This document shows, piece by piece, positions 29,316 to 39,089 of a DNA stretch of 64,000 nucleotides; within the stretch, counting starts at the first letter, position 1; every line of letters starts with the position of its first letter. A model generated the notes under the pieces. That model ran no database searches, was not told the origin of the DNA, and saw nothing but the letters and a program-made list of their open reading frames with translations. The DNA comes from an uncultured Neptuniibacter sp. (GTDB lineage: Bacteria; Pseudomonadota; Gammaproteobacteria; Pseudomonadales; Balneatricaceae): NCBI RefSeq assembly GCF_947498015.1, contig NZ_CANMIR010000008.1:94568-158567 (forward strand). The letters are read 5' to 3'. A program made the position numbers and the translations under genes.

Positions 29316-31088
29316 TTAGTAAGTACGAACTTTAGGTGGGAAGGCATCCACGGTTTTAGGTGCAAAGTTTACAGCACGCTTACCGATGGTTTTGTCTTCT
29401 GGGTAGTAAACAGAGTGGCACAACCAGTTCTCATCATCACGCTCTGTATAGTCATTACGAGCATGCGCACCACGAGACTCTTTACGAACCTCAGCGGCGA
29501 TTGCAGTAGCCTCAGCCACTTCGAACAAGTTTTCAAGCTCCAGTGCTTCAATACGCGCAGTGTTGAATGCCTGACTCTTATCTTCCAGATGCAGATTATT
29601 AATCTTCTCACGAATGCCTTTAAGCAATTCAAGACCTTTCTGCATGCTTTCGCCGTCACGGAATACACCGAAGTATAACTGCATTGTGCTCTGCAGCTCT
29701 TTACGAACCTCAGCAACACTTTCACCACCAGTTGAGTTATTCAGGCGATTCAGGCGAGCCATTGCAGCATCAATATTTGCTTCAGTAGCATTCTTAACTT
29801 CGTAACCTTCTCGCATCTGCTGCTCAATTTGCATACCAGCAGCACGACCAAATACAACCAGGTCAAGAAGAGAGTTACCACCCAGGCGGTTAGCACCGTG
29901 TACAGACACACAAGCCACTTCACCACATGCGTAAAGACCATCAACGATTGTATCGTTACCGTCTTTATCAGGCGCAATCGCCTGACCACCGATATTGGTT
30001 GCAACACCACCCATCTGATAGTGACAGGTTGGTACAACAGGAATCGGCTTAACAACAGGATCTGTTGCCGCGAACGTTTTAGACAGCTCGCAGATACCAG
30101 GCAGGCGAGAATGAAGAACCTCTTCACCCAAGTGATCCATTTTCAGGTAAACGTGATCGCCATCTTCACCACAACCACGACCTTCCAGAATCTCAAGGAT
30201 CATAGAACGAGCAACAACGTCACGTCCTGCAAGGTCTTTAGCGTTAGGTGCATAACGCTCCATGAAGCGTTCGCCATCTTTATTGATCAGGTAACCACCC
30301 TCACCACGACAACCTTCGGTCACAAGCACACCTGCGCCTGCAATGCCGGTTGGGTGGAACTGCCACATCTCCATATCCTGAGCAGGCACACCCGCACGCA
30401 GAGACATACCCATACCGTCACCGGTATTGATAAGAGCATTGGTAGTAGAAGAGTAGATACGGCCAGCGCCACCTGTTGCAAGAACAGTTGCTTTAGCCTT
30501 GATGTAAACAGTCTCACCTGTCTCAATGCAGATAGCGATACAGCCTACAACCGCGCCATCGTCATTCTTAACCAGATCAACTGCATACCATTCATTAAGG
30601 AAGGTAGTGCCGGCTTTCATATTACCCTGATACAGAGCATGAAGCAGTGCGTGACCCGTACGGTCCGCAGCAGCACAAGTACGTGCAGCCTGACCACCTT
30701 CACCAAAATTCTTTGACTGACCACCGAACGGACGCTGGTAGATACGGCCTGTTTCAGTACGAGAGAAAGGCAGACCCATATGATCTAGCTCAAACACCGC
30801 CTGAGGACCTACAGAACACATGTACTCGATAGCGTCCTGGTCACCGATATAATCGGAACCCTTAACGGTATCGTACATGTGCCAACGCCAATCATCATTT
30901 GGATCAGCACTTGCGATAGCACAAGTAATACCACCCTGCGCAGACACAGTGTGGGAACGAGTTGGGAATACTTTTGTGACACAGGCAGTATTCAAACCAC
31001 TCTGTGCAAGCTGAAGTGCAGCACGCATGCCTGCACCACCGCCACCGACAACAATTGCGTCAAAAGTAAGCGTACGTAGTTTAGACAT
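29316..31088 (-). CDS. sdhA: Succinate dehydrogenase flavoprotein subunit
   Basis: The 590-residue subunit has the FAD fold [21 protein letters not shown], the covalent-FAD histidine in [12 protein letters not shown], the active-site region [13 protein letters not shown] and the C-terminal R-rich [16 protein letters not shown]. It oxidises succinate to fumarate on the cytoplasmic face of the inner membrane. Confidence 0.98.
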   Translation of the reverse strand: MSKLRTLTFDAIVVGGGGAGMRAALQLAQSGLNTACVTKVFPTRSHTVSAQGGITCAIASADPNDDWRWHMYDTVKGSDYIGDQDAIEYMCSVGPQAVFELDHMGLPFSRTETGRIYQRPFGGQSKNFGEGGQAARTCAAADRTGHALLHALYQGNMKAGTTFLNEWYAVDLVKNDDGAVVGCIAICIETGETVYIKAKATVLATGGAGRIYSSTTNALINTGDGMGMSLRAGVPAQDMEMWQFHPTGIAGAGVLVTEGCRGEGGYLINKDGERFMERYAPNAKDLAGRDVVARSMILEILEGRGCGEDGDHVYLKMDHLGEEVLHSRLPGICELSKTFAATDPVVKPIPVVPTCHYQMGGVATNIGGQAIAPDKDGNDTIVDGLYACGEVACVSVHGANRLGGNSLLDLVVFGRAAGMQIEQQMREGYEVKNATEANIDAAMARLNRLNNSTGGESVAEVRKELQSTMQLYFGVFRDGESMQKGLELLKGIREKINNLHLEDKSQAFNTARIEALELENLFEVAEATAIAAEVRKESRGAHARNDYTERDDENWLCHSVYYPEDKTIGKRAVNFAPKTVDAFPPKVRTY

Positions 31089-31091
31089 TTT

Positions 31092-31445
31092 TTAAATACC
31101 CCACAGAATCTGAATGCCCCACACGACGTAGATAAACGTCAGCAGGCCACATGCAGACTGAAACACGAAACGAATGCCAGTTGGCTTAATATAGTCAGTA
31201 GAAACTGACCACAAGCCAATCCAAACATGCGCAGCAAAAGACAGCAGTGCCAGCAGGGTAAAGATACGCATAGCGGTTCCTTCGAACAAACCAACCCACA
31301 TTTCGTAAGTCAGCTCTGCGCCAAACGCCAGATAACCAATCATAAATACGGTGTAGACCGCCAGGACAACAGCAGTAACACGCTGAATCATCCAGTCATA
31401 AAGGCCGCTACGACCAAAGCTAGTAATACTAGTTACCATATCCAT
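31092..31445 (-). CDS. sdhD: Succinate dehydrogenase membrane anchor subunit
   Basis: The 117-residue protein has three membrane helices, RVTAVVLAVYTVFMIGYL near the start and the haem-ligand His in AAHVWIGLWSVSTDYIKPTGIRF, with the Asp-Tyr pair near the quinone site. It overlaps sdhC by 13 nt. Confidence 0.95.
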   Translation of the reverse strand: MDMVTSITSFGRSGLYDWMIQRVTAVVLAVYTVFMIGYLAFGAELTYEMWVGLFEGTAMRIFTLLALLSFAAHVWIGLWSVSTDYIKPTGIRFVFQSACGLLTFIYVVWGIQILWGI

Positions 31446-31810
31446 ACTCCCGAAATGAGGACTGCAACAGCAGCTAGACCCAAGGTCACTTTCGCTGCCA
31501 TCTGACCACTTTCAAGTTCTTCACAGTGGCCAAAATCCATTACCAGGTGTTTGATGCCCGCGAAGAAATGGTACAGCAACGCTGACACAGATCCCCACGC
31601 TATAAGCTTCGCGAAGAAGCCATTCTCAAACATATCAACGGCTTCATTGAAGCCAGCTTCAGATTCCAGGGACAAGCCCAGCGCATACAACGCAAATACA
31701 GCACCAAAGAAGAGTGCCACACCAGTTGCTCGATGCAGAATGGACGTAATCGCCGGAAGCGGCTGCTTGATAGTTCGAAGATCTAAATTTACAGGTCTTT
31801 TCTTATTCAC
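31433..31810 (-). CDS. sdhC: Succinate dehydrogenase cytochrome b556 subunit
   Basis: The 125-residue protein has three helices. RPVNLDLRTIKQPLPAITSILHRATGVALF contains the quinone-site Ser and Arg, and LLYHFFAGIKHLVMDFG holds the haem-ligand His. The start codon is GTG (31808-31810) with a weak AAGAG site. It is first in the sdhCDAB operon. Confidence 0.96.
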   Translation of the reverse strand: MNKKRPVNLDLRTIKQPLPAITSILHRATGVALFFGAVFALYALGLSLESEAGFNEAVDMFENGFFAKLIAWGSVSALLYHFFAGIKHLVMDFGHCEELESGQMAAKVTLGLAAVAVLISGVWIW

Positions 31811-31950
31811 GGCTCTTGTTCACACTTTGCGGCCCCTTTGCAGGGCTCGGTTGCTCGGAAGTGTTGAAGATAAGTACCTCGCTCCTCAAGCTTACCTTTC
31901 GTAACTCACCAACGAATCAGCTTATTACGGGAGGTCAACTTCGGGGCGAG

Positions 31951-31979
31951 AGTATAAGCATTTAACCTTAATATTACAA
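31951..31979 (-). promoter_or_regulatory. Sigma-70 promoter of sdhCDAB
   Basis: On the minus strand TTGTAA (31974-31979) and TATACT (31951-31956) are 17 bp apart. Transcription would start near 31944, giving a leader of about 134 nt. The 434-bp sdhC/gltA gap holds this and the gltA promoter. Confidence 0.65.
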
Positions 31980-32125
31980 CGCAATCACAGCGCACTTCGC
32001 CTTTTGTCTAGGTTAAAACCCGATATAAAAAGTCGTACAACCAAATGATTATTCAGTCATTTAAGTAAACTTGTTAGAAAAGCACTCAATATGCTGCAAC
32101 GCAGTAATTAACCTATTTAGTTGGA

Positions 32126-32153
32126 TTGACAAACGTTTAACAATCTCTATATT
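32126..32153 (+). promoter_or_regulatory. Sigma-70 promoter of gltA
   Basis: TTGACA (32126-32131, perfect -35) and TATATT (32148-32153), 16 bp apart, predict a start near 32160 and a leader of about 85 nt before the gltA ATG. Confidence 0.8.
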
Positions 32154-32244
32154 GGGTGGGTCCAATCTATCGGGCCAAGACTCTTAGATCTGACTACAAT
32201 AGATAGTCATGACAGAACTAAAACATAATGATAGGAGCCTTTTA

Positions 32245-33522
32245 ATGGCTGATAAGAAAGCACGTTTAACAGTTGACGGTCTAGATGAATCTATTGAGCT
32301 GCCAGTTTATTCAGGCACTCTAGGTCCAGACGTAATTGATGTGCGCCCTCTGACTGGCAAAGGCCTGTTCACCTATGATCCAGGGTTCGTATCTACTGCA
32401 GCATGCGACTCTAGCATCACTTTTATTGATGGCGGAAAGGGTGTACTTCTGCACGGTGGTTATCCAATTGATGAGCTGGCAGAAAAATCAGACTACATGG
32501 AAGTGTGCTATTTGCTACTTAACGGCGAACTTCCAACGGCAGAACAGAAAGATCTGTTTGTAAATACTGTCAAAAACCACACAATGCTGCATGAGCAATT
32601 GAATCATTTCTATAACGGTTTCCGCCGTGATGCTCACCCAATGGCGATCATGTGTGGTGTAGTTGGTGCGCTCTCCTCGTTCTACCACGACTCTCTGGAT
32701 ATTAATAATGAGCACCACCGTGAAGTTTGCGCATACCGCTTAATTGCGAAAATGCCAACCATCGCAGCAATGTGCTTCAAGTACTCTTGCGGCCAGCCGT
32801 TTATGTATCCTCGCAACGACCTGAGCTATGCAGGTAATTTCTTACACATGATGTTTGGTACACCTTGCGAAGAGTATCAGGTTAATCCTGTACTTGAGAA
32901 AGCAATGGACCGCATCTTTGTACTTCACGCTGATCACGAACAGAACGCATCTACTTCTACAGTACGTCTTGCAGGCTCTTCTGGTGCTAACCCATTCGCA
33001 TGTATCGCTTCTGGTATTGCAGCACTGTGGGGGCCTGCTCACGGCGGTGCCAACGAAGCTGTTCTGAATATGCTGGAAGAAATTGGTGATGAGTCACGCA
33101 TCGATGAGTTCGTTGCAAAGGCGAAAGATCCAAACGACCCATTCCGCCTGATGGGATTCGGCCACCGCGTCTACCGCAACTTCGATCCACGCGCACGCGT
33201 GATGAAGAAGTCTTGTGACGAAGTACTGGCTGAACTAGGACTGGAAAATGATCCTCTGCTGAAGATTGCAAAACGCCTTGAGCAGATTGCTATCGAAGAC
33301 GAGTACTTCGCAGAGCGTAAACTGTACCCGAACGTAGACTTCTACTCTGGTATCATCCTGAAAGCAATTGGCATCCCAACCAACATGTTTACAGTGATCT
33401 TTGCCCTGTCACGTACAATCGGCTGGATCTCTCACTGGAGCGAATTCCACAGCAGCCCGAACAAAATCGGTCGCCCACGCCAGCTTTACACTGGCCCAAC
33501 CCAGCGCAAATACCCGGGTTAA
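32245..33522 (+). CDS. gltA: Citrate synthase (type II)
   Basis: The 425-residue enzyme condenses acetyl-CoA and oxaloacetate. The start [12 protein letters not shown] has AGGAG 7 nt upstream; an in-frame ATG 36 nt earlier lacks one. Active-site residues are seen in [12 protein letters not shown] (His), [13 protein letters not shown] (His) and VDFYSGI (Asp). The N-terminal domain and length fit the hexameric, NADH-sensitive type of gammaproteobacteria. It diverges from sdhC. Confidence 0.97.
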   Translation: MADKKARLTVDGLDESIELPVYSGTLGPDVIDVRPLTGKGLFTYDPGFVSTAACDSSITFIDGGKGVLLHGGYPIDELAEKSDYMEVCYLLLNGELPTAEQKDLFVNTVKNHTMLHEQLNHFYNGFRRDAHPMAIMCGVVGALSSFYHDSLDINNEHHREVCAYRLIAKMPTIAAMCFKYSCGQPFMYPRNDLSYAGNFLHMMFGTPCEEYQVNPVLEKAMDRIFVLHADHEQNASTSTVRLAGSSGANPFACIASGIAALWGPAHGGANEAVLNMLEEIGDESRIDEFVAKAKDPNDPFRLMGFGHRVYRNFDPRARVMKKSCDEVLAELGLENDPLLKIAKRLEQIAIEDEYFAERKLYPNVDFYSGIILKAIGIPTNMFTVIFALSRTIGWISHWSEFHSSPNKIGRPRQLYTGPTQRKYPG

Positions 33523-33530
33523 TCGACCTA

Positions 33531-33567
33531 GCAATAAAAAAGCCGCATATAGCGGCTTTTTTATTGC
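33531..33567. terminator. Bidirectional terminator between gltA and LysR gene
   Basis: A perfect 16-bp stem (33531-33546 with 33552-33567, core AAAAAAGCCGC) with a 5-nt loop. A/T tracts flank the GC core on both sides, so it should stop transcripts from both converging genes. Confidence 0.9.
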
Positions 33568-33583
33568 GCAAAATTCACCTCTA

Positions 33584-34444
33584 CTAGCACGCCCTAACCG
33601 CAGCGGCCTTAAACGCATCGGCCAGAATTCGCCCAACCCCCAGGTTAGGACTGTAACGCAGCCAACTATAAACATTAGGCAGCTCAGGCAGCCCCAGCCT
33701 CTCCCCAACCAATTCAGTACCATCAACTGAAGCACTCTGAGGCCGCGCAGTAATCGCCAAACCGCTTTTAACTGCCGCCATCAACCCCTGATAACTCGTC
33801 GTTGTGTACATCAAACGCCAGGGTAACCCTGCTTGCTCTAGCGCCCTTATGCCATGAGTTCTAAACTGACATTGCCGCGTATACATAGCCACTGGAAGTT
33901 CCCGGTTTCCTGACCATTCCCATCCTTCGGCACCAATCCAGGCCAGCGGTTCAACACTCAGCAACTCACCTTTCCCCTCCGACTCCTGCATAGAAAGCGT
34001 CATCACGATATCGTAATCACCCCGATCATACCCCGCATTAAGATCGAGGCTATAGCCCGTTTCAACATTGAGTCTTACTGAAGGATTTGACCGGCAAAAA
34101 TCGGCCAATAAAACCGGCAAAAGCGCCTCCGACATTCCCTGAGACACGCCTAAGTTGACCTCTCCATAGACCTCACTCGACTGCAGGGAAGCGATCGCAT
34201 CATCCTGCAGCGCCAACATACGCCGAGCATATCCAAGCAGCATCTCCCCTTCATCCGTCAAGACACGCCTACGACCGCAGCTCCGGAACAGAGGTACTAC
34301 AACTTCTGCCTCCAGTTTTTTTACCTGCTGGCTGACCGTTGACTGGGTTTTATGTAATTGCTCTGCCGCCTTAATAAAACCCTCATGCTCTACAACCGCA
34401 ATGAATGTCCTTAACAAATCACTACTTATGTTTGGTTGCGCCAT
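33584..34444 (-). CDS. LysR-family transcriptional regulator
   Basis: The 286-residue regulator has an N-terminal winged helix-turn-helix (LLRTFIAVVEHEGFIKAAEQLHKTQSTVSQQVKKLEAE) and a two-lobed ligand domain from about residue 90 (GEVNLGVSQGMSEALLPVLLADF). It diverges from a tautomerase gene and probably controls it. A dyad with ACGAT/ATCGT halves (about 34466-34499) lies between them. The effector is unknown. Confidence 0.92.
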   Translation of the reverse strand: MAQPNISSDLLRTFIAVVEHEGFIKAAEQLHKTQSTVSQQVKKLEAEVVVPLFRSCGRRRVLTDEGEMLLGYARRMLALQDDAIASLQSSEVYGEVNLGVSQGMSEALLPVLLADFCRSNPSVRLNVETGYSLDLNAGYDRGDYDIVMTLSMQESEGKGELLSVEPLAWIGAEGWEWSGNRELPVAMYTRQCQFRTHGIRALEQAGLPWRLMYTTTSYQGLMAAVKSGLAITARPQSASVDGTELVGERLGLPELPNVYSWLRYSPNLGVGRILADAFKAAAVRAC

Positions 34445-34553
34445 TACCGCCCTCTATTAATCGCAAATTACGATCAATTAAATGATTTTAAATCGTTATT
34501 ACTAAACACTATACAAGATTAAGCTGTCCTTCAACCACATGGAGGAGATCAAG

Positions 34554-35042
34554 ATGCCCTATATTTCAGTACAACTATCATCACCTATAGATCCTATGAC
34601 AGCAGACAGCCTCGCCCAAGGTATAACGCATATACTGAGCAACGATCTAGGTAAAAAAGAAGAGCTAACCGCTGTAAACATAACGAATAGCAACTCAGCA
34701 CAATGGTATATTGGCAACCGCTCTCTCGACACTCGCCATGAACAAAGCGCCTATGTTGATATCAAAATCAGCGAGGGCAGCAACAGCAAAAATGAAATAA
34801 AGAACGCTATCGCCAAACTATATGAGTTGCTTAACCACGAATTAGATAATCTTAGTGAAGTTAGCTACATCGCTCTTGATGAAGTAGATCAAACTAATTG
34901 GGGTTACGGTGGAAAAACACAGCATGAAAGAGCGATAAAACGCACGGAAAGCGGAGCGATAGATACGGCGTTTTACCTAAACAAGGGACGCAAAGAAAGA
35001 ACCGTTTCTTTTTCTAGCATTTTCAAACGAATCTGCACATAA
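34554..35042 (+). CDS. Tautomerase-family protein
   Basis: The 162-residue protein starts MPYISVQLSSP, so after Met removal Pro1 could act as the catalytic base as in 4-oxalocrotonate tautomerases. GGAGGAG lies 6 nt before this ATG; an upstream in-frame ATG overlaps that site. The body (SLAQGITHILSNDLGKKEEL, a beta-alpha-beta pattern) and the late NWGYGGKTQHERA fit tautomerases of about 130 residues. The last 30 or so residues, Ser/Arg/Lys-rich, are an extension with no match I know. The substrate is unknown. It diverges from the LysR gene. Confidence 0.75.
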   Translation: MPYISVQLSSPIDPMTADSLAQGITHILSNDLGKKEELTAVNITNSNSAQWYIGNRSLDTRHEQSAYVDIKISEGSNSKNEIKNAIAKLYELLNHELDNLSEVSYIALDEVDQTNWGYGGKTQHERAIKRTESGAIDTAFYLNKGRKERTVSFSSIFKRICT

Positions 35043-35056
35043 CTTTTACATCCTTT

Positions 35057-35091
35057 AGCTCTCGTTAATTTAGCTTTACGAGAGCTTTTTT
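35057..35091 (+). terminator. Terminator after the tautomerase gene
   Basis: A perfect 9-bp stem AGCTCTCGT/ACGAGAGCT (35057-35065 with 35078-35086), 12-nt loop, then a T run. Confidence 0.85.
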
Positions 35092-35102
35092 CTTCTGCTT
35101 CT

Positions 35103-35297
35103 TGCCCTTTAAAAAAGCACATAGTTTTCATTCGTCTTGCTTAGCGCTCAGCCAAAACTGGTCAGCGCATGTTTACCCTACCTCTCCAGTCTCAAAGATC
35201 CCACTGAGTTCGAAGGCAACCTACCTGGACAAGCTACCGCTCAATACAACCCTTACTGAAAAAACAACATGTTGCCCATGCTTACCTTTAAAGGGCA
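35103..35297. repeat. Non-coding stretch bounded by an 11-bp inverted repeat
   Basis: TGCCCTTTAAA (35103-35113) and TTTAAAGGGCA (35287-35297) are perfect inverted copies 195 bp apart end to end. They lie in the 440-bp gene-free gap between the tautomerase gene and amtB. Open frames exist on both strands (97 codons on plus, about 58 on minus) but neither has a Shine-Dalgarno or recognisable product. It may be a relic of a small mobile element, or the match may be chance since TTTAAA is itself palindromic. Confidence 0.3.
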
Positions 35298-35440
35298 TAA
35301 GGAGCTTGTACTCGTCGTTAAAATTTCTAGTAGTGATGATCCGCACAAAACCGGATCTGAAGATTGCCGGCAAGTCAGCTCGACATTTGAAATAAGCCCA
35401 AATTACAAAACCAGCCTATCAATGACATTGTCAGAACAAT

Positions 35441-35467
35441 AAAAAAGCCAGGCTAAGCCCGGCTTTC
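35441..35467 (-). terminator. Terminator after amtB
   Basis: On the minus strand AAAGCCGGGC-TTAG-CCTGGCTTT (with one mismatch) followed by Ts, 18 bp past the amtB stop. Confidence 0.85.
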
Positions 35468-35484
35468 TTTAATGCTACTTAAGA

Positions 35485-36693
35485 TTAATTATCGCATGTT
35501 GATTCAATCTTATGGATCGACAGGTCAGCACCGTTGTATTCCTCTTCCTGAGACAAACGCAATCCACAAACCGCTTTAACTCCGCCATAAACAATCACAC
35601 CACCAATCACAGCCACAGCAATACCCGCTACTGTACCGATGATCTGTGACATCAAGCTAACACCACCCAGGCCGCCTAAAGCTTCTGTACCGAAAATACC
35701 GCAAGCGATCGCCCCCCAGGCACCACAGACACCATGAAGAGGCCATACACCCAGCACATCATCAATCTTCCACTTGTTCTGCTGAATCGTGAACAGTACA
35801 ACAAAAATCGCACCCGCAACCGCGCCAACAACCAACGAACCCATTGGATGCATCACATCAGAGCCGGCACAAACAGCGACCAAACCAGCCAAAGGTCCGT
35901 TGTGTATGAAACCAGGGTCATTCTTACCGAAGATCAAGGCAGTGATAATACCGCCGACCATCGCCATCAGCGTATTAACTGCGACCAGACCAGAAATTCC
36001 ATCCATTGTCTGAGCAGACATGACATTGAAACCAAACCAACCAATACAAAGAATCCAGGCACCCAGCGCCAGGAAAGGAATATTTGATGGCGGGAATGCA
36101 ACAAGACGGTCACCTTTATAACGACCATTACGAATACCTAGCATCAGCACCGCAACCAAGGCTAACCAGCCACCGACACCGTGCACAACAACAGAGCCTG
36201 CGAAATCATGGAAACCTGCACCAAAGCTCTCTTCTAGCCACGCCTGGAAACCATAGTTGCCGTTCCAGATTATCCCTTCAAAGAATGGGTAAACAAAAGC
36301 AACAATCAGTGCAGAAGCAATCAGGAATGGCCAGAACTTACCACGTTCAGCAATACCACCCGACACAATCGCTGGAATGGCTGCTGCGAAAGTCATCAGG
36401 AAGAAGAACTTAACGAGTTCATAACCGTTGTTAGCCGCCAACTCAGCGGCAGGTGAGAAGAATGTCACGCCGTAGGCGACCCAGTAACCGACAAAGAAGT
36501 ATGCCATGGCAGAAAAACCAAAATCGGTCAGGATTTTAACCAGAGCATTGACCTGGTTTTTATGGCGTACGGTACCTACCTCCAAGAAGGCAAATCCGGC
36601 GTGCATGGCAAATACCATGATTGCGCCCATAAGGATAAATAGAGTATTGGAACTCTGGATAAGCGTCTCTACTGCGCTATTGACGTTTTCCAC
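35485..36693 (-). CDS. amtB: Ammonium transporter AmtB
   Basis: The 402-residue channel has about 11 membrane helices. Landmarks are FAMHAGFAFLEVGTVRHKN near the start, DFAGSVVVHGVGGW (conserved His of the pore) and the late VLGVWPLHGVCGAWGAI (second pore His region). It starts at GTG (36691-36693) with AGGAGA 7 nt upstream. It has no N-terminal signal peptide and no glnK gene beside it, unlike the usual glnK-amtB pair. The 251-bp leader carries sigma-54 and NtrC-like sites, so induction under nitrogen limitation is inferred. Confidence 0.95.
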   Translation of the reverse strand: MENVNSAVETLIQSSNTLFILMGAIMVFAMHAGFAFLEVGTVRHKNQVNALVKILTDFGFSAMAYFFVGYWVAYGVTFFSPAAELAANNGYELVKFFFLMTFAAAIPAIVSGGIAERGKFWPFLIASALIVAFVYPFFEGIIWNGNYGFQAWLEESFGAGFHDFAGSVVVHGVGGWLALVAVLMLGIRNGRYKGDRLVAFPPSNIPFLALGAWILCIGWFGFNVMSAQTMDGISGLVAVNTLMAMVGGIITALIFGKNDPGFIHNGPLAGLVAVCAGSDVMHPMGSLVVGAVAGAIFVVLFTIQQNKWKIDDVLGVWPLHGVCGAWGAIACGIFGTEALGGLGGVSLMSQIIGTVAGIAVAVIGGVIVYGGVKAVCGLRLSQEEEYNGADLSIHKIESTCDN

Positions 36694-36718
36694 TGACAGT
36701 CTCCTGTTCTTGGCCTAC

Positions 36719-36763
36719 GCACCATATCGGTACCAGAATCACCTTCTGGCACTATATTGGTGC
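36719..36763 (-). promoter_or_regulatory. Two NtrC-type palindromes in the amtB leader
   Basis: GCACCAATATAGTGC (minus strand, 36749-36763) matches the NtrC consensus GCACYAWWWTRGTGC at all 15 positions. GTACCGATATGGTGC (36719-36733) matches 13 of 15, exactly 30 bp away (about three helical turns). Both lie close to the amtB start, downstream of the likely sigma-54 start site. Confidence 0.65.
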
Positions 36764-36899
36764 ATCGTTAGTGTGCAAAATAATTTTTATCAGGCTCCGA
36801 CTCTCACTTAGAAACTTCGTAAAGCCCATGTTTACTGGTATGGCTTACCGGACAGGCTGATGAAACTAAATGTGAAGAACCATTTATGCTCTTTTATAA

Positions 36900-36943
36900 A
36901 GCACTAACTATGCCAAAACAGTGTGACTGCACTATTAAAGTTC
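36900..36943 (-). promoter_or_regulatory. Sigma-54 promoter and third NtrC-like site for amtB
   Basis: On the minus strand TGGCATAGTTAGTGCT (36900-36915) has GG and GC 10 nt apart as in -24/-12 promoters, with 9 of 12 consensus bases. Just upstream, 36929-36943 (plus strand GCACTATTAAAGTTC) matches the NtrC consensus 13/15. Transcription would start near 36888, giving a leader of about 195 nt. Confidence 0.55.
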
Positions 36944-36944
36944 A

Positions 36945-39089
36945 CTACCCCTTATGAGTGATACGGTAGCAGCAGTGGATCTTTTCATTACGCTTAAAAT
37001 CTGGATCTAATGTTGATCGCGTGATCTCCTCGATGAGGAAATCAGATAGTGATTCATGATCAATTTTGAAGCGGCGATAGTTATTTGAGAAATAGAGAAC
37101 ACCCTCATCTCGCAACAACCTCATCGCTCCCTCAATTAGGTCGACATGATCCCTTTGCACATCCAGTACACCCTGCATACGCTTTGAATTTGAGAAGGTA
37201 GGCGGATCCATAAAGATCAAATCGTAAGCCGCACCTCGCTGGACCCTCAACCATTTAAGGCAATCTGCCTGTACCTGCGTATTGTGCTGGTTATCAAGGC
37301 CATTGAGATCCATATTACGCTTAGCCCAATTCAGATAAGTCGCAGACATATCTACACTGGTCGTACTTTTTGCACCACCTTTTGCGGCATGCACCGAAGC
37401 CGTAGCGGTATAGCAAAAGAGATTCAAAAAATCCTTATTTGCACTTTCCTGCTGTATTCTCTTGCGAATAGGACGGTGATCCAGAAAAAGTCCGGTATCC
37501 AGGTAATCATGTAAATTTACCAATAAGCGACAACCGTGTTCATTAATCTCTTTAAATCTGTGGGTTTCAGAGTGTTTCTCATATTGATTAACACCCTGCT
37601 GCTTCTTACGCTGCTTAAGGATTACTTTTTCTGCCGGCACACCCAATGTAACGGGTAAAGCATTCATTACATCCTGAAGCCGAGCGAACGTTTTAACAGG
37701 ATCGATTTTTTTCGGTGCTGCATACTCCTGCACATGCACCTCATCCCCATAGAGGTCGACGGCAACAGAATATTCTGGGATATCAGCATCATAGAGACGA
37801 TAGCATTCGACCTCTTCTCGCTTGATCCATTTAGCCATCTGCTTACGGTTCTTCAGCAAGCGGTTCGCAAACATCTGCGCACCATCCGAGAGCTGAACCT
37901 CCGCCGACTGATTCGCGTCAGCTTTTTCTGTTTTTCGCTCAGATACCGGATAGATAAAGAGACGACTTTCGAGTGCACCATTATAGAGCTTGTACTGTTT
38001 ATCCGCGCGAAGCCCCATCACCTTGCACAGATCGGGATTTGACGTAAAAATCGCCGCTATCCACCCGGCAAACTCCGCCTTCAACTTATCACCAAGGTGC
38101 CGATAGAGGAACATCAACTGCTGGGTCTCACCCAAACGCTCCCCATAAGGCGGGTTGGTAATGAGTGTCCCCTGCCCTTCTGGCAAGTGACTCCGCTGAA
38201 GGTCCTCCAAACGACAGGTCGCAAAGTCTATAAAATCAGCAACACCTGCTCGTTCCGCATTCTGACGCGCTATTCGCAATACTTTTTTATCCTGATCACG
38301 ACCAAGGAGTATCGTATCTAAGGCAAGAAGGCCTTTAGCTTTACGCGCTTTAGCCTCAGCTATCAACTGCTCCCATAATTCCCGCTGATGACCGGTCCAG
38401 CGAGTAAACCCAAAACGCTTACGCTGTAACCCAGGGGCAATATCAGCGGCTAACATGACCGCTTCTATCAGTAACGTTCCAGATCCACACATCGGATCTA
38501 AAAGAATTTTGTTCTGTTCTATATTTTGCTGCCAACCACTTCGAATCAATACCGCAGCTGCCAGGTTCTCTTTCATCGGTGCTTCACCAGCCTGCAATCG
38601 ATATGCTCTACGATGCAAACTGTCTCCTGACATATCTAATGCAACAGTGATTTTGCCACGATGCATTCTGACATTGACCCGTAGATCCGGCGCAACTTTA
38701 TCAATGCTTGGTCTTGCACCTGTCTTATTTCGGATCTGATCAACAATGGCATCTTTCACCTTTAATGCCCCAAAATGGGTATTGTTGATCCCCCGGGTCT
38801 GACCACTAAAGTCGATGAGAAGCGTTCCTTCACTTCGCATATGCTCAAGCCAATCAACTTGCTGTACTGCGCTGTAAAGATCCTCAGCAGTCTCCGCCTC
38901 CCCTTCAAACAGAGGCATCAATACTCTGTTCGCCAGGCGCGACCATAAACAGATCCGATATGCATCTTCCAGCTCTCCCTGACACTGCACACCCGCCACA
39001 GTCTGTTTTGTTTCAGCAACACCTAACTGATGAAGCTCCTCTTCAAGCAGCAATTCGAGGCCTTTCGGACAGGTCAGAAACAATTTCAT
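36945..39089 (-). CDS. rlmL: Bifunctional 23S rRNA methyltransferase RlmKL
   Basis: The 714-residue fusion has a THUMP domain (about 50-155), an RlmL N6/N2-type methyltransferase half with LDPMCGSGTLLIEAVMLAADIAPG and ITNPPYGERLG (m2G2445), and an RlmK half with FLNLFCYTATASVHAAKGGA and LIFMDPPTFSNSK (m7G2069). Both modify 23S rRNA during 50S assembly. It diverges from rmf. Confidence 0.97.
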   Translation of the reverse strand: MKLFLTCPKGLELLLEEELHQLGVAETKQTVAGVQCQGELEDAYRICLWSRLANRVLMPLFEGEAETAEDLYSAVQQVDWLEHMRSEGTLLIDFSGQTRGINNTHFGALKVKDAIVDQIRNKTGARPSIDKVAPDLRVNVRMHRGKITVALDMSGDSLHRRAYRLQAGEAPMKENLAAAVLIRSGWQQNIEQNKILLDPMCGSGTLLIEAVMLAADIAPGLQRKRFGFTRWTGHQRELWEQLIAEAKARKAKGLLALDTILLGRDQDKKVLRIARQNAERAGVADFIDFATCRLEDLQRSHLPEGQGTLITNPPYGERLGETQQLMFLYRHLGDKLKAEFAGWIAAIFTSNPDLCKVMGLRADKQYKLYNGALESRLFIYPVSERKTEKADANQSAEVQLSDGAQMFANRLLKNRKQMAKWIKREEVECYRLYDADIPEYSVAVDLYGDEVHVQEYAAPKKIDPVKTFARLQDVMNALPVTLGVPAEKVILKQRKKQQGVNQYEKHSETHRFKEINEHGCRLLVNLHDYLDTGLFLDHRPIRKRIQQESANKDFLNLFCYTATASVHAAKGGAKSTTSVDMSATYLNWAKRNMDLNGLDNQHNTQVQADCLKWLRVQRGAAYDLIFMDPPTFSNSKRMQGVLDVQRDHVDLIEGAMRLLRDEGVLYFSNNYRRFKIDHESLSDFLIEEITRSTLDPDFKRNEKIHCCYRITHKG

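Noticed and set aside
35102..35395. 97-codon plus-strand frame in the tautomerase-amtB gap
   Set aside because: No ribosome site, unusual composition (many Ser, Thr, Leu and Lys without pattern), and a competing minus-strand frame of about 58 codons. Treated as non-coding.
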